64,000 nt of DNA from Erysipelotrichaceae bacterium OPF54 (lineage in GTDB: Bacteria; Bacillota_I; Bacilli_A; Erysipelotrichales; Erysipelotrichaceae). This document shows, one piece after another, positions 53,201 to 62,435 of this stretch. Numbering within the stretch: the stretch's first letter is position 1; each line of letters opens with the position of its first letter. A program made the translations under genes and the position numbers. The DNA lies in NCBI GenBank assembly GCA_022834735.1, contig BQKD01000001.1:2023659-2087658 (forward strand), in the 5' to 3' direction. The notes below the pieces were generated by a model, which worked only from the letters and a program-made list of their open reading frames with translations, had not been told where the DNA came from and did not search any database.

Positions 53201-54785
53201 TCACCATTTCCAGCAAAAAAGCCATTATTCCGTCCCTGGCAAATATTATTTGCTGGGTTTTTAAAAAACGCGCATTCTCTACTGTACTGCGAGTATAATT
53301 CGAAACTTTCAGCTCATAAATATTCTCCGCTTCTTTCTGAAGCATTTTTATTTCCGTTTCGATCCTTTTCTTTTCCTTCTGCTTATAATCTGCATTTTGA
53401 TCGATACCGTGCTTTGCCTCCTTCTTATAATGAATCAGTAAATAGAGGATTTCCTGTAGACCGGAAATCTGTTTGATCATCCCGATCGATTCCAGATCAT
53501 CTCCAAGTGCCTGCAAAGAGTAATCAGGCATCATCTGATCATAAAAAATATCCCGCAATGCTGCCGCGATGTAGACATAAGTCTGTGATTCATTTCTCTC
53601 TATCCCAAACGTTTTAAACAAAGTATCCGTCGTAATTTCTTCTCCGATCGCCGGATCATCGACAGCAAGCGCAAACTGCCTGTAAACCGGTACCCAGGAA
53701 GCATCCAGTTCGCTGAGCGCATGCAGATAACTGAGCGCGTATTCCTTCTTATTACGCAAGATCAAATCAGACACCACAAGCATGGGATCTTTGTCTTCCA
53801 GCCGTTCATTTCCGTTTTTTTCTTTCGACCTATCCCTCAATTCCGGAATTACGGTTTCGCTTTTAACATGCATAATTCTCTGAGCCTTCCCTCTTGTTTC
53901 TTTCTTTACAAGCGGATCATTATTTTTTGATTTTTTTTGTGCTTCAAAAGAAAAAGGATCTTTTTTATCATATAATGCCCGTTTTTTGTCCTTCTGGCCG
54001 CTCTTTGCAGTTTCCAGATCCGCTCTTTGGCAAATTCTTTCTTTTAAAATCCTGCTAAGCAGACTTTTTCCGGCATTCGAAGCCAGTAAGCTGCAGTCCA
54101 GCACAGTCAAAAAAGCATGAGTTGACTGTTCTTTCCCCAATTTCTTTCCGGCAATTATCGTTTGATGCTCCGCCCTGTTCCTTTTATCAAACATTTCATC
54201 ATGAAGGATCTCGTTGATCCGGCTCAGATCGCATCGTTCTTCATCGTTTCGAATCAGATCCTTGTTCAGTGCAAAAAGAATAGCAGGCTCCAAATTGCCC
54301 GATTTCAGGATGAGAAGAAATTTTTTCTCGTCGTCTTTTTCCTCATAGATCTTTGCGATTTTTAACAATTTCTCAGCAGCCTTCTTTTTTTGTTCTTGAT
54401 CTTCCCCATCAAAACATTTTTTTGTTTGGTTCAACTCCTCTTGAGCCCTAGCGTGCATCGCGTAAAATCCCGTTAAATATTTGCTAATTTGTTGTCTTTC
54501 CGATTTTTCGATCTGCTCCAGTGCATAGACTGCCGCTTTCCAGGTTCCTTTGATCGTATTTTCATTGATCGGCAGATTTGATGATACTCTTTTCAGATCA
54601 CTTTGTTTTAAAAGGATCGCTTTCATCTCTTCGATCACGTGCTCATATTTCTTTTCGTCCATCCATTCATAGTTTTCGAGCCCATGACTTAAAAGGCAAA
54701 GCCTTCCTAAAACCTTCTCCTGCTCTTCCATCAGCTCTTTCGATATGTTCGCGACAGATTTCAGAAGAGTTTTTTTGTTTTCCAT
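50241..54785 (-). CDS. Giant P-loop ATPase (STAND/AAA-like), 1,514 aa
   Basis: The first 950 or so residues are mainly charged helices, likely a solenoid sensor region (KALKERL, SESQSELYESAYKEVDKRI and similar). Around 980-1130 is a mixed alpha/beta domain (AGQIFDLLGFDVENV to MPVLVVDRGIISYI) ending in PYTYYQPYLKKAATIIPPELFMGRK. The NTPase has Walker A YGGRQLGKSALL (about 1159-1170), Walker B PYLLLMMDEADAF (about 1240-1252) and a sensor-like VVAGLRNVVRF near 1281, then a winged-helix end. The order of sensor, linker and ATPase is that of STAND-type conflict proteins, reversed in having the ATPase last. First gene of a three-gene operon with its own promoter and AGGAAAGGAAAG upstream. Confidence 0.82.
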   Translation of the reverse strand: MENKKTLLKSVANISKELMEEQEKVLGRLCLLSHGLENYEWMDEKKYEHVIEEMKAILLKQSDLKRVSSNLPINENTIKGTWKAAVYALEQIEKSERQQISKYLTGFYAMHARAQEELNQTKKCFDGEDQEQKKKAAEKLLKIAKIYEEKDDEKKFLLILKSGNLEPAILFALNKDLIRNDEERCDLSRINEILHDEMFDKRNRAEHQTIIAGKKLGKEQSTHAFLTVLDCSLLASNAGKSLLSRILKERICQRADLETAKSGQKDKKRALYDKKDPFSFEAQKKSKNNDPLVKKETRGKAQRIMHVKSETVIPELRDRSKEKNGNERLEDKDPMLVVSDLILRNKKEYALSYLHALSELDASWVPVYRQFALAVDDPAIGEEITTDTLFKTFGIERNESQTYVYIAAALRDIFYDQMMPDYSLQALGDDLESIGMIKQISGLQEILYLLIHYKKEAKHGIDQNADYKQKEKKRIETEIKMLQKEAENIYELKVSNYTRSTVENARFLKTQQIIFARDGIMAFLLEMVINDDLSCLEVARELLKEQFIKEGHEVCKENIDPSKIDFLIDDTWNHTTDRLGKKKQSSRLKSIARQGLINSMERVLRIVTEYVRMRTMPKLDVESTSYAQYLKIKDRLIILMESAVENLKHDKKDDVLIAAGMKLLEDTIDELKRRLLGDYEEKEHEYFYRNMFVHSSITFDVYGCPEFLNIPFLPNSGAYERIWALAQESSISLESYFDEICGANVSELVNMRNMWLIGKYLEKNDIDFFNEENRKYCHRLFQDKYKRFKEDLELASAYGRLDDEFNQDTRIRQMLESWAGWADETENFGFFIDLCHRISDWIKSRSLVRSKALKERLFHMKEEHVFPESQSELYESAYKEVDKRISAENYAAAEDLINRVSTDDLQVDDLQLSEDLNRFIDEYESLHREISDGSTTLASRKRFLIKSVHNKEARMAEKLLNAWPKGRSYHESEAGQIFDLLGFDVENVVKMDLVSGRYNSFDVLLKKKRNKSLANYVHYAPAFGSKACDTGITLMVLLGKFQAQAIMDCVNEMDMNKPLIIFLDSALQMVERRSLAKEMKKHSFGMPVLVVDRGIISYIIKHYSDRGSANRMLLNLTLPYTYYQPYLKKAATIIPPELFMGRKSELERIKDPNGVNLIYGGRQLGKSALLQIAKHEVNGNVAGQRALLVDIKACDYKEAAKKVCRKLCEEGILESCETDSWKELTDRLRERLLDLGQPLPYLLLMMDEADAFIDSCAAVNYRPFDLLKELQMLEGNCFKFVVAGLRNVVRFKKEIALGNNSSLAQLEAMTVKPLRTAEARELLEKPLRSLGFQFSKDEKGERLISMILGTCNYFPGLIQTYCAMLIESMKRSYGGYNQNVTPPYIISEDHIKRVLADEGLQQEIKNKFEMTLRSDEDDYYYLIANLVAYLHYNNKEKSGVATADIMALARELDLWKFDELKAENIEALVEEMRELNIFQLAGEREYQFTRTSFLQMMGSLEKINEVLMEAMRNE

Positions 54786-54804
54786 AATCTTCTTTCCTTT
54801 CCTG

Positions 54805-54832
54805 ATTATACTTTGCTAGTTTTTAGTTTAAA
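54805..54832 (-). promoter_or_regulatory. Promoter of the large ATPase operon
   Basis: On the minus strand TTTAAA (54827-54832) and TATAAT (54805-54810) with a 16-base spacer, 20 bases upstream of the ATG. The -35 box is weak. Confidence 0.5.
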
Positions 54833-54920
54833 GCACTTTTATTTTTATATTATCTCATATAATGTTATAAATATGAATGCTATTATTGATCAGTTTTTGC
54901 TTTTTTACTTTTCCGCATAC

Positions 54921-54960
54921 AAAAAAGTTCCTGATCGCCTCCTTCGAGATCATCAGGAAC
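54921..54960 (-). terminator. Terminator of the lactose operon
   Basis: GTTCCTGAT/ATCAGGAAC stem (minus strand), followed by TTTTTT, 12 bases after the EIICB stop. Confidence 0.75.
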
Positions 54961-54972
54961 ATCATGATGTAT

Positions 54973-56637
54973 TTATTCTTTACAGTTCGCTTCCTTCACA
55001 ACAAACTCTACCGCACCTTTCGGATCTTTGGTCAGCTGAATGTACTGCGCCCCTTTCGTACGAACAAGTTTGATCCCGTACTGCGAGGCATCCGCCGCGA
55101 TCTCGTCATAGCGCGACTGCACCTGCGGAGAAAGAACGACCAGCTGGAAATCCTTCAAAATATCGGTATGCGCACCAAACGCTTCCGCCTTCGCCTTGAC
55201 CGGCAGATTTTCAGCCTCCGCTCCCTTATTGACCGCATTGGCAAACATGGCCGACGTTCCCGCGCCGACACACAGCACAAGCACATTCAGATCGTGATCG
55301 AGCGATCCCGCTTCCTCCGCCTTGTTTTCTTCAGCTTCTTCCCGCTCTTCTTCGACAATTTCCTCATGCTTTCTGCTTTCCTCGGCAACAAGCGTCGCAT
55401 CATACGCCTTGATGAATGGCAGATAAAGAACCACGTCGACCACAAGCAGCACTACCGCAAGCACCAGAGCCAGCGGCGCCATGCCCGTACCAAAGAACAG
55501 GCCAAGCGGACCAGGCATCGCCCAAGGCATCACATATACAAAGGAGTTCATCTGCAGTACATCCACAAAGAACTTGAAGATGCATACATTGATCATCGGA
55601 GCCAGCAGGAACGGGACGAAGAAGTACGGATTGAGCACGATCGGCGCCGCGAAAAGCACAGGCTCGTTCACGCTGAAGCAGCAAGGAACGATCGACGCCT
55701 TGCCTACCGCCTTGAGCTGTTTCGACTTGCACATCCAGATCAGCAGGAACGGAACCACAAACGTGCACCCTGTGCCGCCAAGACAGGCAACAAAGTTATT
55801 CATACCGATCGTGAGCGCGTGAGTGGCATGCTCGCCAGCCTCCATCATGCGCAGATTCGTTTCCACGTTCGCATACAGCGCCGCCGCCACAGCCGGCTCG
55901 ACGATCGAAGGCCCATGGATCCCCAGGAACCAGAAGAACGCCATCGCGCCCGCCACAAGCATCAGTCCCGGATAGGAGTCGGCCGCCGAAAAGATCGGAG
56001 AAAACAACGCGATCATACTTTCCGCAAACGAAATATTGAACACATTGCGCGCGATCGTATCGATCAGGACACAGACAAGCACCGAGAACGAAAACGGGAA
56101 CACATTTTTGAAAACGTTCGAGATCACGCCAGGCACTTCCGGCGGCATCTTGATCGTGATATTTTTAAGCGTGCACCATTTGTACATATTCGCCGTGATG
56201 AAGGCAGCAATGAACGAACACAGCAGACCTTTCGTGCCAAGATAGGTCACATCGATCCCGCCATCGATCTCGGTCACAGCCAGCATCATGAAACCAGTGA
56301 TCGAAGCAAGCATGACCGAAATGATATTGATGCTCATGCCCGCAGGCAGCCGGCGCGATAAATTTTCCGCAAGAGAACGGGCCGTCGTAGCCGCAACCAG
56401 GATTGCCACGATACCCATCGATAAATTGTACACACGCCACAGCCAGGAAGACACGGCTTCAGGCAGCACGATCCCGAACACCTCCGGCAGCGCCGCGATG
56501 AGGATAAATATGGACGAGAACAGGATCGCCGGCATGGCCGTCAGAAATCCGTCACGAATTGCCTGCAGATACGCATTGGAAGCCAGCTTGTCGAAAAACG
56601 GTTTTCCCTTTTCGATGAATCCGATGATCGCCTTCAT
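54973..56637 (-). CDS. lacE: Lactose-type PTS EIICB
   Basis: The 554-aa protein has a IIC membrane domain (to about residue 430) with the lactose/cellobiose-family motif GINEPVLF-like segment (here CFSNEPVLFAAPIVLNP in part: NEPVLFAAP) and a C-terminal IIB domain with the phosphocysteine in VLVLCVGAGTSA (near 462). It imports and phosphorylates lactose or a related beta-galactoside. It lies 2 bases after the EIIA gene and completes a 6-phospho-beta-galactosidase-EIIA-EIICB set. Confidence 0.9.
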   Translation of the reverse strand: MKAIIGFIEKGKPFFDKLASNAYLQAIRDGFLTAMPAILFSSIFILIAALPEVFGIVLPEAVSSWLWRVYNLSMGIVAILVAATTARSLAENLSRRLPAGMSINIISVMLASITGFMMLAVTEIDGGIDVTYLGTKGLLCSFIAAFITANMYKWCTLKNITIKMPPEVPGVISNVFKNVFPFSFSVLVCVLIDTIARNVFNISFAESMIALFSPIFSAADSYPGLMLVAGAMAFFWFLGIHGPSIVEPAVAAALYANVETNLRMMEAGEHATHALTIGMNNFVACLGGTGCTFVVPFLLIWMCKSKQLKAVGKASIVPCCFSVNEPVLFAAPIVLNPYFFVPFLLAPMINVCIFKFFVDVLQMNSFVYVMPWAMPGPLGLFFGTGMAPLALVLAVVLLVVDVVLYLPFIKAYDATLVAEESRKHEEIVEEEREEAEENKAEEAGSLDHDLNVLVLCVGAGTSAMFANAVNKGAEAENLPVKAKAEAFGAHTDILKDFQLVVLSPQVQSRYDEIAADASQYGIKLVRTKGAQYIQLTKDPKGAVEFVVKEANCKE

Positions 56638-56639
56638 GC

Positions 56640-56951
56640 TCAGCCCCTCTTATACAGCTCGATCATATCGACAATCAGATCGCGCAGCAGGATCGTTGTC
56701 ATCAGATGATCCTGTCCATGAATGAAAATGAATCCCATATCCATATCCTGTCCCTGCGCTTCCTGCGCCAGGATATCCGTCTGCGCCTTGTGCGCCAGAT
56801 TCAGATTCTGATCCGCGTCATTGAGCATCGTTTCGACATTGGCAAAATTGCCGCTGCGCACCTGCTTCAGCAGATCCAGAAGCGTGCTTCTCGCATCTCC
56901 CGAATAGGCCACGATCTCAAAACCTACCATTGCCAGTTCTTCTTTGTTCAT
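56640..56951 (-). CDS. lacF: Lactose-type PTS EIIA
   Basis: The 103-aa protein starts MNKEELAMVGFEIVAYSGDA and has the phosphohistidine in HKAQTDILAQ (about 52) with the second helical histidine cluster GFIFIHGQDHLMTT, as in LacF. It carries phosphate from HPr to EIIB. Lies 4 bases after the LacG gene stop. Confidence 0.92.
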   Translation of the reverse strand: MNKEELAMVGFEIVAYSGDARSTLLDLLKQVRSGNFANVETMLNDADQNLNLAHKAQTDILAQEAQGQDMDMGFIFIHGQDHLMTTILLRDLIVDMIELYKRG

Positions 56952-56955
56952 CTTT

Positions 56956-58422
<1,467 letters not shown>

Positions 58423-58470
58423 TTATTTTCTTTTTTTCGATTTTGTTTATATTTGTTTCTTTACGGTTTT

Positions 58471-58508
58471 ATAATATCGAACCCCATACACTTTGTCAAC
58501 GCTTTCAT
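58471..58508 (-). promoter_or_regulatory. lac operon promoter overlapped by a cre site
   Basis: On the minus strand TTGACA (58494-58499) and TATTAT (58471-58476) are 17 bases apart. ATGAAAGCGTTGACAAA (58492-58508) fits the CcpA cre consensus and covers the -35 box, so CcpA would block the operon when better sugars are present. Confidence 0.78.
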
Positions 58509-58575
58509 CAACATTTTCAAACATTTTCAATCAATTTTTGTTGATTTTGTTTGAATTTTTGTTTGTTTATGTTGA
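58502..58575. promoter_or_regulatory. Repeat-rich operator region between lacG and lacR
   Basis: CATTTTCAAACATTTTCAA is followed by the partly inverted TTGATTTTGTTTGAATTTTTG and TTTGTTTATGTTGA. Repeated TGTTTG/CAAACA elements resemble DeoR/LacR-type sites. The exact operator cannot be placed by eye. Confidence 0.5.
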
Positions 58576-58600
58576 CTTTAAGAAGAAATTCATGTTATAA
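58572..58600 (+). promoter_or_regulatory. lacR promoter
   Basis: TTGACT (58572-58577) and TTATAA (58595-58600), 17-base spacer, 24 bases before the lacR ATG. Confidence 0.65.
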
Positions 58601-58623
58601 ACGGAACGAAAGGAAAACTCATT

Positions 58624-59412
58624 ATGTTAAAAAGGGAACGACTACAATACATTACTCAGATCGTTAATAAAAAAGGAATCGTCACGGCCGCCCAGATCAT
58701 GCAGGATCTTGATGTTTCGGATATGACCGTGCGGCGGGATCTGGACGAACTGGAAAAAAGCGGAAAACTGATCCGCATCCACGGCGGAGCCCAGTCGGTG
58801 AATTATAATATCGACTTCGAACTTTCCCATATCGAGAAAGCGACAGTGAATCCGGAAGGAAAAAAGGAGATCGCCCAACAGGCAGCCACGCTGATCAGGG
58901 AACACGATACCATCTTTTTAGGACCAGGAACGACCATCGAACTGCTCGCGCAGGAAATTGCCGGGCGTCCTGTGCGCGTCGTCACCAATTCCCTGCCCGT
59001 CTTCAACATCATCTCGCAGAAAGCCCCTGAACAGGTCATCCTGGCAGGCGGCTATTTCCGCAGCCATACCGGATGCTTTGTCGGACCATTATGCACCCAG
59101 ATACTCGAACGCCTGAAATTCTCGGCCGCCTTCATCTCGTGCAACGGAATTGCCGAAGAGCAGATCACCACCTCATCCGTAGAAGAAGGCCAGGCGCAGG
59201 AAATCGCCCTCAACAACGCGCGGTTCCGCTATCTGCTCGCCGACGAGCATAAATTCAACCGCGAGGATTTTTATAGCTACTACAAGCTTTATAACATGGA
59301 CGCTCTGATCACCGACACACAGACAAGCGAAGACGTGATCAGCCACTACAATCAGTACATTCGGATCATACAGCCAGGAAAGGAGCCTTTCGATGAACGG
59401 AGTAATATTTGA
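58624..59412 (+). CDS. lacR: DeoR-family repressor of the lactose operon
   Basis: The 262-aa protein has the DeoR HTH (GIVTAAQIMQDLDVSDMTVR) and sugar-phosphate domain (IFLGPGTTIELLA to VILAGGYF). It is divergent from lacG and shares the intergenic operator region. Galactose-6- or tagatose-6-phosphate is the usual inducer of LacR proteins. It overlaps the HAD gene by 20 bases. Confidence 0.86.
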   Translation: MLKRERLQYITQIVNKKGIVTAAQIMQDLDVSDMTVRRDLDELEKSGKLIRIHGGAQSVNYNIDFELSHIEKATVNPEGKKEIAQQAATLIREHDTIFLGPGTTIELLAQEIAGRPVRVVTNSLPVFNIISQKAPEQVILAGGYFRSHTGCFVGPLCTQILERLKFSAAFISCNGIAEEQITTSSVEEGQAQEIALNNARFRYLLADEHKFNREDFYSYYKLYNMDALITDTQTSEDVISHYNQYIRIIQPGKEPFDERSNI

Positions 59413-60043
59413 TTTTAACGGGACCCTGTTTCTCGACAACGACAAGCACATCAAAGCATGGAACAAGATCGCCATGGAATTAAGAGGGACCGGGATCACA
59501 GAAGAAGAACTGCACACGAAGATGAATGGTGTCAACAACAAGTACATCATCCGCTATCTGAACAGCGGCAAGGAGGATGACGAGCTCGAAGCAAAGTATT
59601 CGTCTCTCAAGGAACAGTACTACCGCCGCTTCTGCAAGGAAGATACGAAAAATTTCCACCTGATCGAGGGCGCCGTGCAGCTGTTCGATCAGCTGAAGCA
59701 GAAGAACATCCCCTTCACGATCGCTTCCGCCTCTATCAAGGACAACATCGATTTCTTTGTCGAAAACTTCCAGCTCGGCCGCTGGATCGACCCGGAAACG
59801 ATCGTATATGACAACGGGCAGTACAAGGACAAGGAAGCCATGTTCATTCAGGCCGCCAGAAATATCCACGTGCCCGTCGATCAGATCTGCGTCATCGAAG
59901 ACTCGCTTGCCGGGGTGAACGCCTCCATCAAAGCCGGAATTCCGGATATCCGCATCATTGATTCCGGCCATATTGCCAGTCAGGTCGAAAGCTTCGAACA
60001 GGTCCGTCAGATCTGCGATACGATGAAAGAAATCGAATTATGA
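59393..60043 (+). CDS. HAD-superfamily sugar phosphatase or phosphomutase-like protein
   Basis: The 216-aa protein has the HAD motif I as DFNGTLF (DxNGT, the second aspartate of the usual DxDGT is asparagine), motif II TIASAS, a lysine in KDKEAMF and motif III IEDSLAGVNA. The cap is of the beta-phosphoglucomutase/phosphatase type. Replacement of the acid/base aspartate suggests altered activity. Co-transcribed with lacR, it may remove excess sugar phosphate. Confidence 0.8.
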   Translation: MNGVIFDFNGTLFLDNDKHIKAWNKIAMELRGTGITEEELHTKMNGVNNKYIIRYLNSGKEDDELEAKYSSLKEQYYRRFCKEDTKNFHLIEGAVQLFDQLKQKNIPFTIASASIKDNIDFFVENFQLGRWIDPETIVYDNGQYKDKEAMFIQAARNIHVPVDQICVIEDSLAGVNASIKAGIPDIRIIDSGHIASQVESFEQVRQICDTMKEIEL

Positions 60044-60048
60044 CCCAG

Positions 60049-60072
60049 GATGCCGCTGCGGCATCTTTTTTT
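60049..60072 (+). terminator. Terminator after lacR-HAD
   Basis: GATGCCGC/GCGGCATC stem then TTTTTTT. Confidence 0.85.
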
Positions 60073-60079
60073 GTCACAC

Positions 60080-60113
60080 AAAAAAAGGAAGGAACTTCCA
60101 TTCAATTCCTTCC
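60080..60113 (-). terminator. Terminator of the gal operon
   Basis: GGAAGGAA/TTCCTTCC (minus strand), 11-base loop, then TTTTTTT, 18 bases after the galK stop. Confidence 0.85.
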
Positions 60114-60130
60114 CGTACCGCACTTTGCAA

Positions 60131-61411
60131 TTATCCAAGAACAAGCGTTCCGCCTTCCGGACGGATCTTCAGCACATGGCATGTACCTTCGCCAAACACC
60201 TGTTCGATCTTCTCTTTATAATCGGACACATAATCGTTGTCTACGAACGCCTGGATCGTCCCCGCAAAGCCGCCGCCATGCACACGGCACACCCCGTGAT
60301 CCTTCAGGATCCGTTCGCTTAACGCAAGACCGATCGAAACCGCCTGATGCTGCGGATCGCTAGCCGCAAAAACATTCTGCAGATATTTGTAGCTTGAATT
60401 GCCAGACGCTACGATCCCGTATTCGAACCCTTGTTTATCTTTGTTTTCCAGTGCTTCCACGATCTGCGCGACACGCTCGTTTTCCGCAAAGAAATGCATA
60501 GCACGAAGGATCGCCCGATCGCCCGTCCTGTTTCGTATGGCCGCCAGGTTTTCGTAAAATTCATCCGCCTCCACATCGCGAAGCACCTCTTTGCCGAAAT
60601 AGTCGGCCACCGCCTTCATTTCAGCAGGAACCGCCGCATATTCATGCGTCAGATCAGCATGGCTACCCTTCGTATCGACAATGCACAAGCTCAGACCGAA
60701 CGCATCGAAATCAGTATTCACTTTTTTTACGAGCGGACAGGAAGGATCCTTGAAATCGATCGTGATCAGTCCCCCGATCGCACACGCACACTGATCCATC
60801 AGCCCGCACGGCTTGCCGAAATACACATTTTCGGCGTACTGCGCGATCCGGGCAATATCTACCATCGGCACCCGCCCCTCATTGTACTCATAGGAAAGGA
60901 TCGTTCCGACAAGCACTTCGAAAGAAGCGGAAGAGGAAAGGCCGGCGCCCACGATGACCTCGCTGGTCATATACGCATGGAAGCCGTCCGTATCGAGCCC
61001 TTCATTTTTGAATCCCTGCACGACACCGCGGATCAGGGAAGCCGAGCTCTCCTCCGGTTCGTTCTGCACCGTATCCGTCACATCCACCGGCACGATATCA
61101 AAATCATCCGACACCACCTTGATCATGCCATCCTCGGTTCTGGCTGCGATCGCGATCGTATCGAGCGTGATCGATGCCGCAAGCACCCGTCCATGCTGAT
61201 GATCCGTATGATTGCCGGACACTTCGCTGCGGCCAGCCGCCGAATAAATACGGACCGGCTCGTCTCCATAGAGCGATTCATACATCTTCAATGCCCCGAT
61301 GTAGCGTGCACGCTCGTTTTCGAGACGCTCTTTATCGCCGTAAAGCTCCATCAGGCGCTCATCATACTGATGCTGTTCAAAATCCCTGATTCGTTCCTGT
61401 ACTGTTTTCAT
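60131..61411 (-). CDS. galK: Galactokinase
   Basis: The 426-aa GHMP kinase has the galactokinase signature GRSEVSGNHTDHQHG near residue 58 (GR.e..GeHtDy type, here with SGNHTDH), the phosphate loop VGAGLSSSASFEV near 158 and the third motif HGGGFAGTIQAF near 383. It phosphorylates galactose at C1 in the Leloir pathway. The start at 61411 overlaps the galM stop (ATGA); an upstream GTG at 61438 is a weaker choice. Confidence 0.9.
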   Translation of the reverse strand: MKTVQERIRDFEQHQYDERLMELYGDKERLENERARYIGALKMYESLYGDEPVRIYSAAGRSEVSGNHTDHQHGRVLAASITLDTIAIAARTEDGMIKVVSDDFDIVPVDVTDTVQNEPEESSASLIRGVVQGFKNEGLDTDGFHAYMTSEVIVGAGLSSSASFEVLVGTILSYEYNEGRVPMVDIARIAQYAENVYFGKPCGLMDQCACAIGGLITIDFKDPSCPLVKKVNTDFDAFGLSLCIVDTKGSHADLTHEYAAVPAEMKAVADYFGKEVLRDVEADEFYENLAAIRNRTGDRAILRAMHFFAENERVAQIVEALENKDKQGFEYGIVASGNSSYKYLQNVFAASDPQHQAVSIGLALSERILKDHGVCRVHGGGFAGTIQAFVDNDYVSDYKEKIEQVFGEGTCHVLKIRPEGGTLVLG

Positions 61412-62409
61412 CTTTTTCTGATCGTGAATGACGTCCACTCGTCATACGTTTCTCCTTTTCTTAAAATTGTTTTTGAATGTGGATCCCGATGAATATCATC
61501 CGGCATATACTGCGCTTCCAGACAGATCGCGCCCTGCGCCTCCATCTGCACACCGTGTTTGCCGCAGCGGCCATCCAGATAATTGGCCGTATAGATCTGC
61601 GCAAGCGGATAGGACGTATTGAGCACGAGCTCCAGACCGCTTTTCGGACTGTAAAGCGTGACCGGATCCTTTTTCGATGCGAATACATACGGATGGTCGA
61701 GCCCTTTTGCGATCGCGATATCGCTGTCATTGGATCCAAGCGCTTCCCGGATCGGCTTTTCGCTTGAAAAATCCATCGCCTCGCCAAGCACTTTCAGCTC
61801 TTTGCTCACCAGTCCGTTTTCATCGACCGGCGCAAATTTTTCTGCCGCGATCCGCAGGCAATGCTCCCCGATCGCACAAGCACCATCCAGATTGAAATAC
61901 GCATGATTGCTCAGATTGACCAGCGTATCCGCATCGCTCTGTGCCTGGTAATGAATAGAAAGCGTATCGTTTTCCAGCCTGTATGTGATCGATACGTGCA
62001 GCGTGCCAGGATACCCCTGATCCCCGTCTGGCGAAACGAGAGAAAAACGCACACACGAATCGCCGATCATGTCATAGCCAAACGTCTTGTACGAAAACCC
62101 CTGGACGCCGCCATGCAGCGAATTCGGTCCGTTGTTGACCGGCACCTTGTATTCCTGCCCGTCCAAAACAAAACGCCCTTCTGCGATCCGGTTGGCAACA
62201 CGTCCAAGACACGCCCCCAGATATCCGTCATATCGGGCGTAGTCTTCGATCGTATCGTATCCGAGCACGATATCCTGCAGATTGTTGTGCCCGTCGATCA
62301 CGAGCCATGAAAGCAGCGTCGCCCCGTAATTGGTCACATACACCTGATTGGATTCGTTTTTCAGCAGAAATACGTAAACTCCATCCTTTTCTGTTTTTCG
62401 GTATTCCAT
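61408..62409 (-). CDS. galM: Aldose 1-epimerase
   Basis: The 333-aa protein has the GalM histidines in VNNGPNSLHGGVQGF (near 98) and NLSNHAYFNLDG (near 170) and a catalytic glutamate in CLEAQYMPD near 300. It interconverts the anomers of galactose for galactokinase. Middle gene of galT-galM-galK, 26 bases after galT. Confidence 0.9.
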   Translation of the reverse strand: MEYRKTEKDGVYVFLLKNESNQVYVTNYGATLLSWLVIDGHNNLQDIVLGYDTIEDYARYDGYLGACLGRVANRIAEGRFVLDGQEYKVPVNNGPNSLHGGVQGFSYKTFGYDMIGDSCVRFSLVSPDGDQGYPGTLHVSITYRLENDTLSIHYQAQSDADTLVNLSNHAYFNLDGACAIGEHCLRIAAEKFAPVDENGLVSKELKVLGEAMDFSSEKPIREALGSNDSDIAIAKGLDHPYVFASKKDPVTLYSPKSGLELVLNTSYPLAQIYTANYLDGRCGKHGVQMEAQGAICLEAQYMPDDIHRDPHSKTILRKGETYDEWTSFTIRKR

Positions 62410-62435
62410 ATCTCTTCTCTTTTCTTTCTTCTACT

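Noticed and set aside
54877-56361. Long plus-strand frame (494 aa) opposite the lactose EIICB gene
   Set aside because: Rich in R, H and D as shadow frames of GC-biased genes are; the minus-strand PTS gene has clear motifs.
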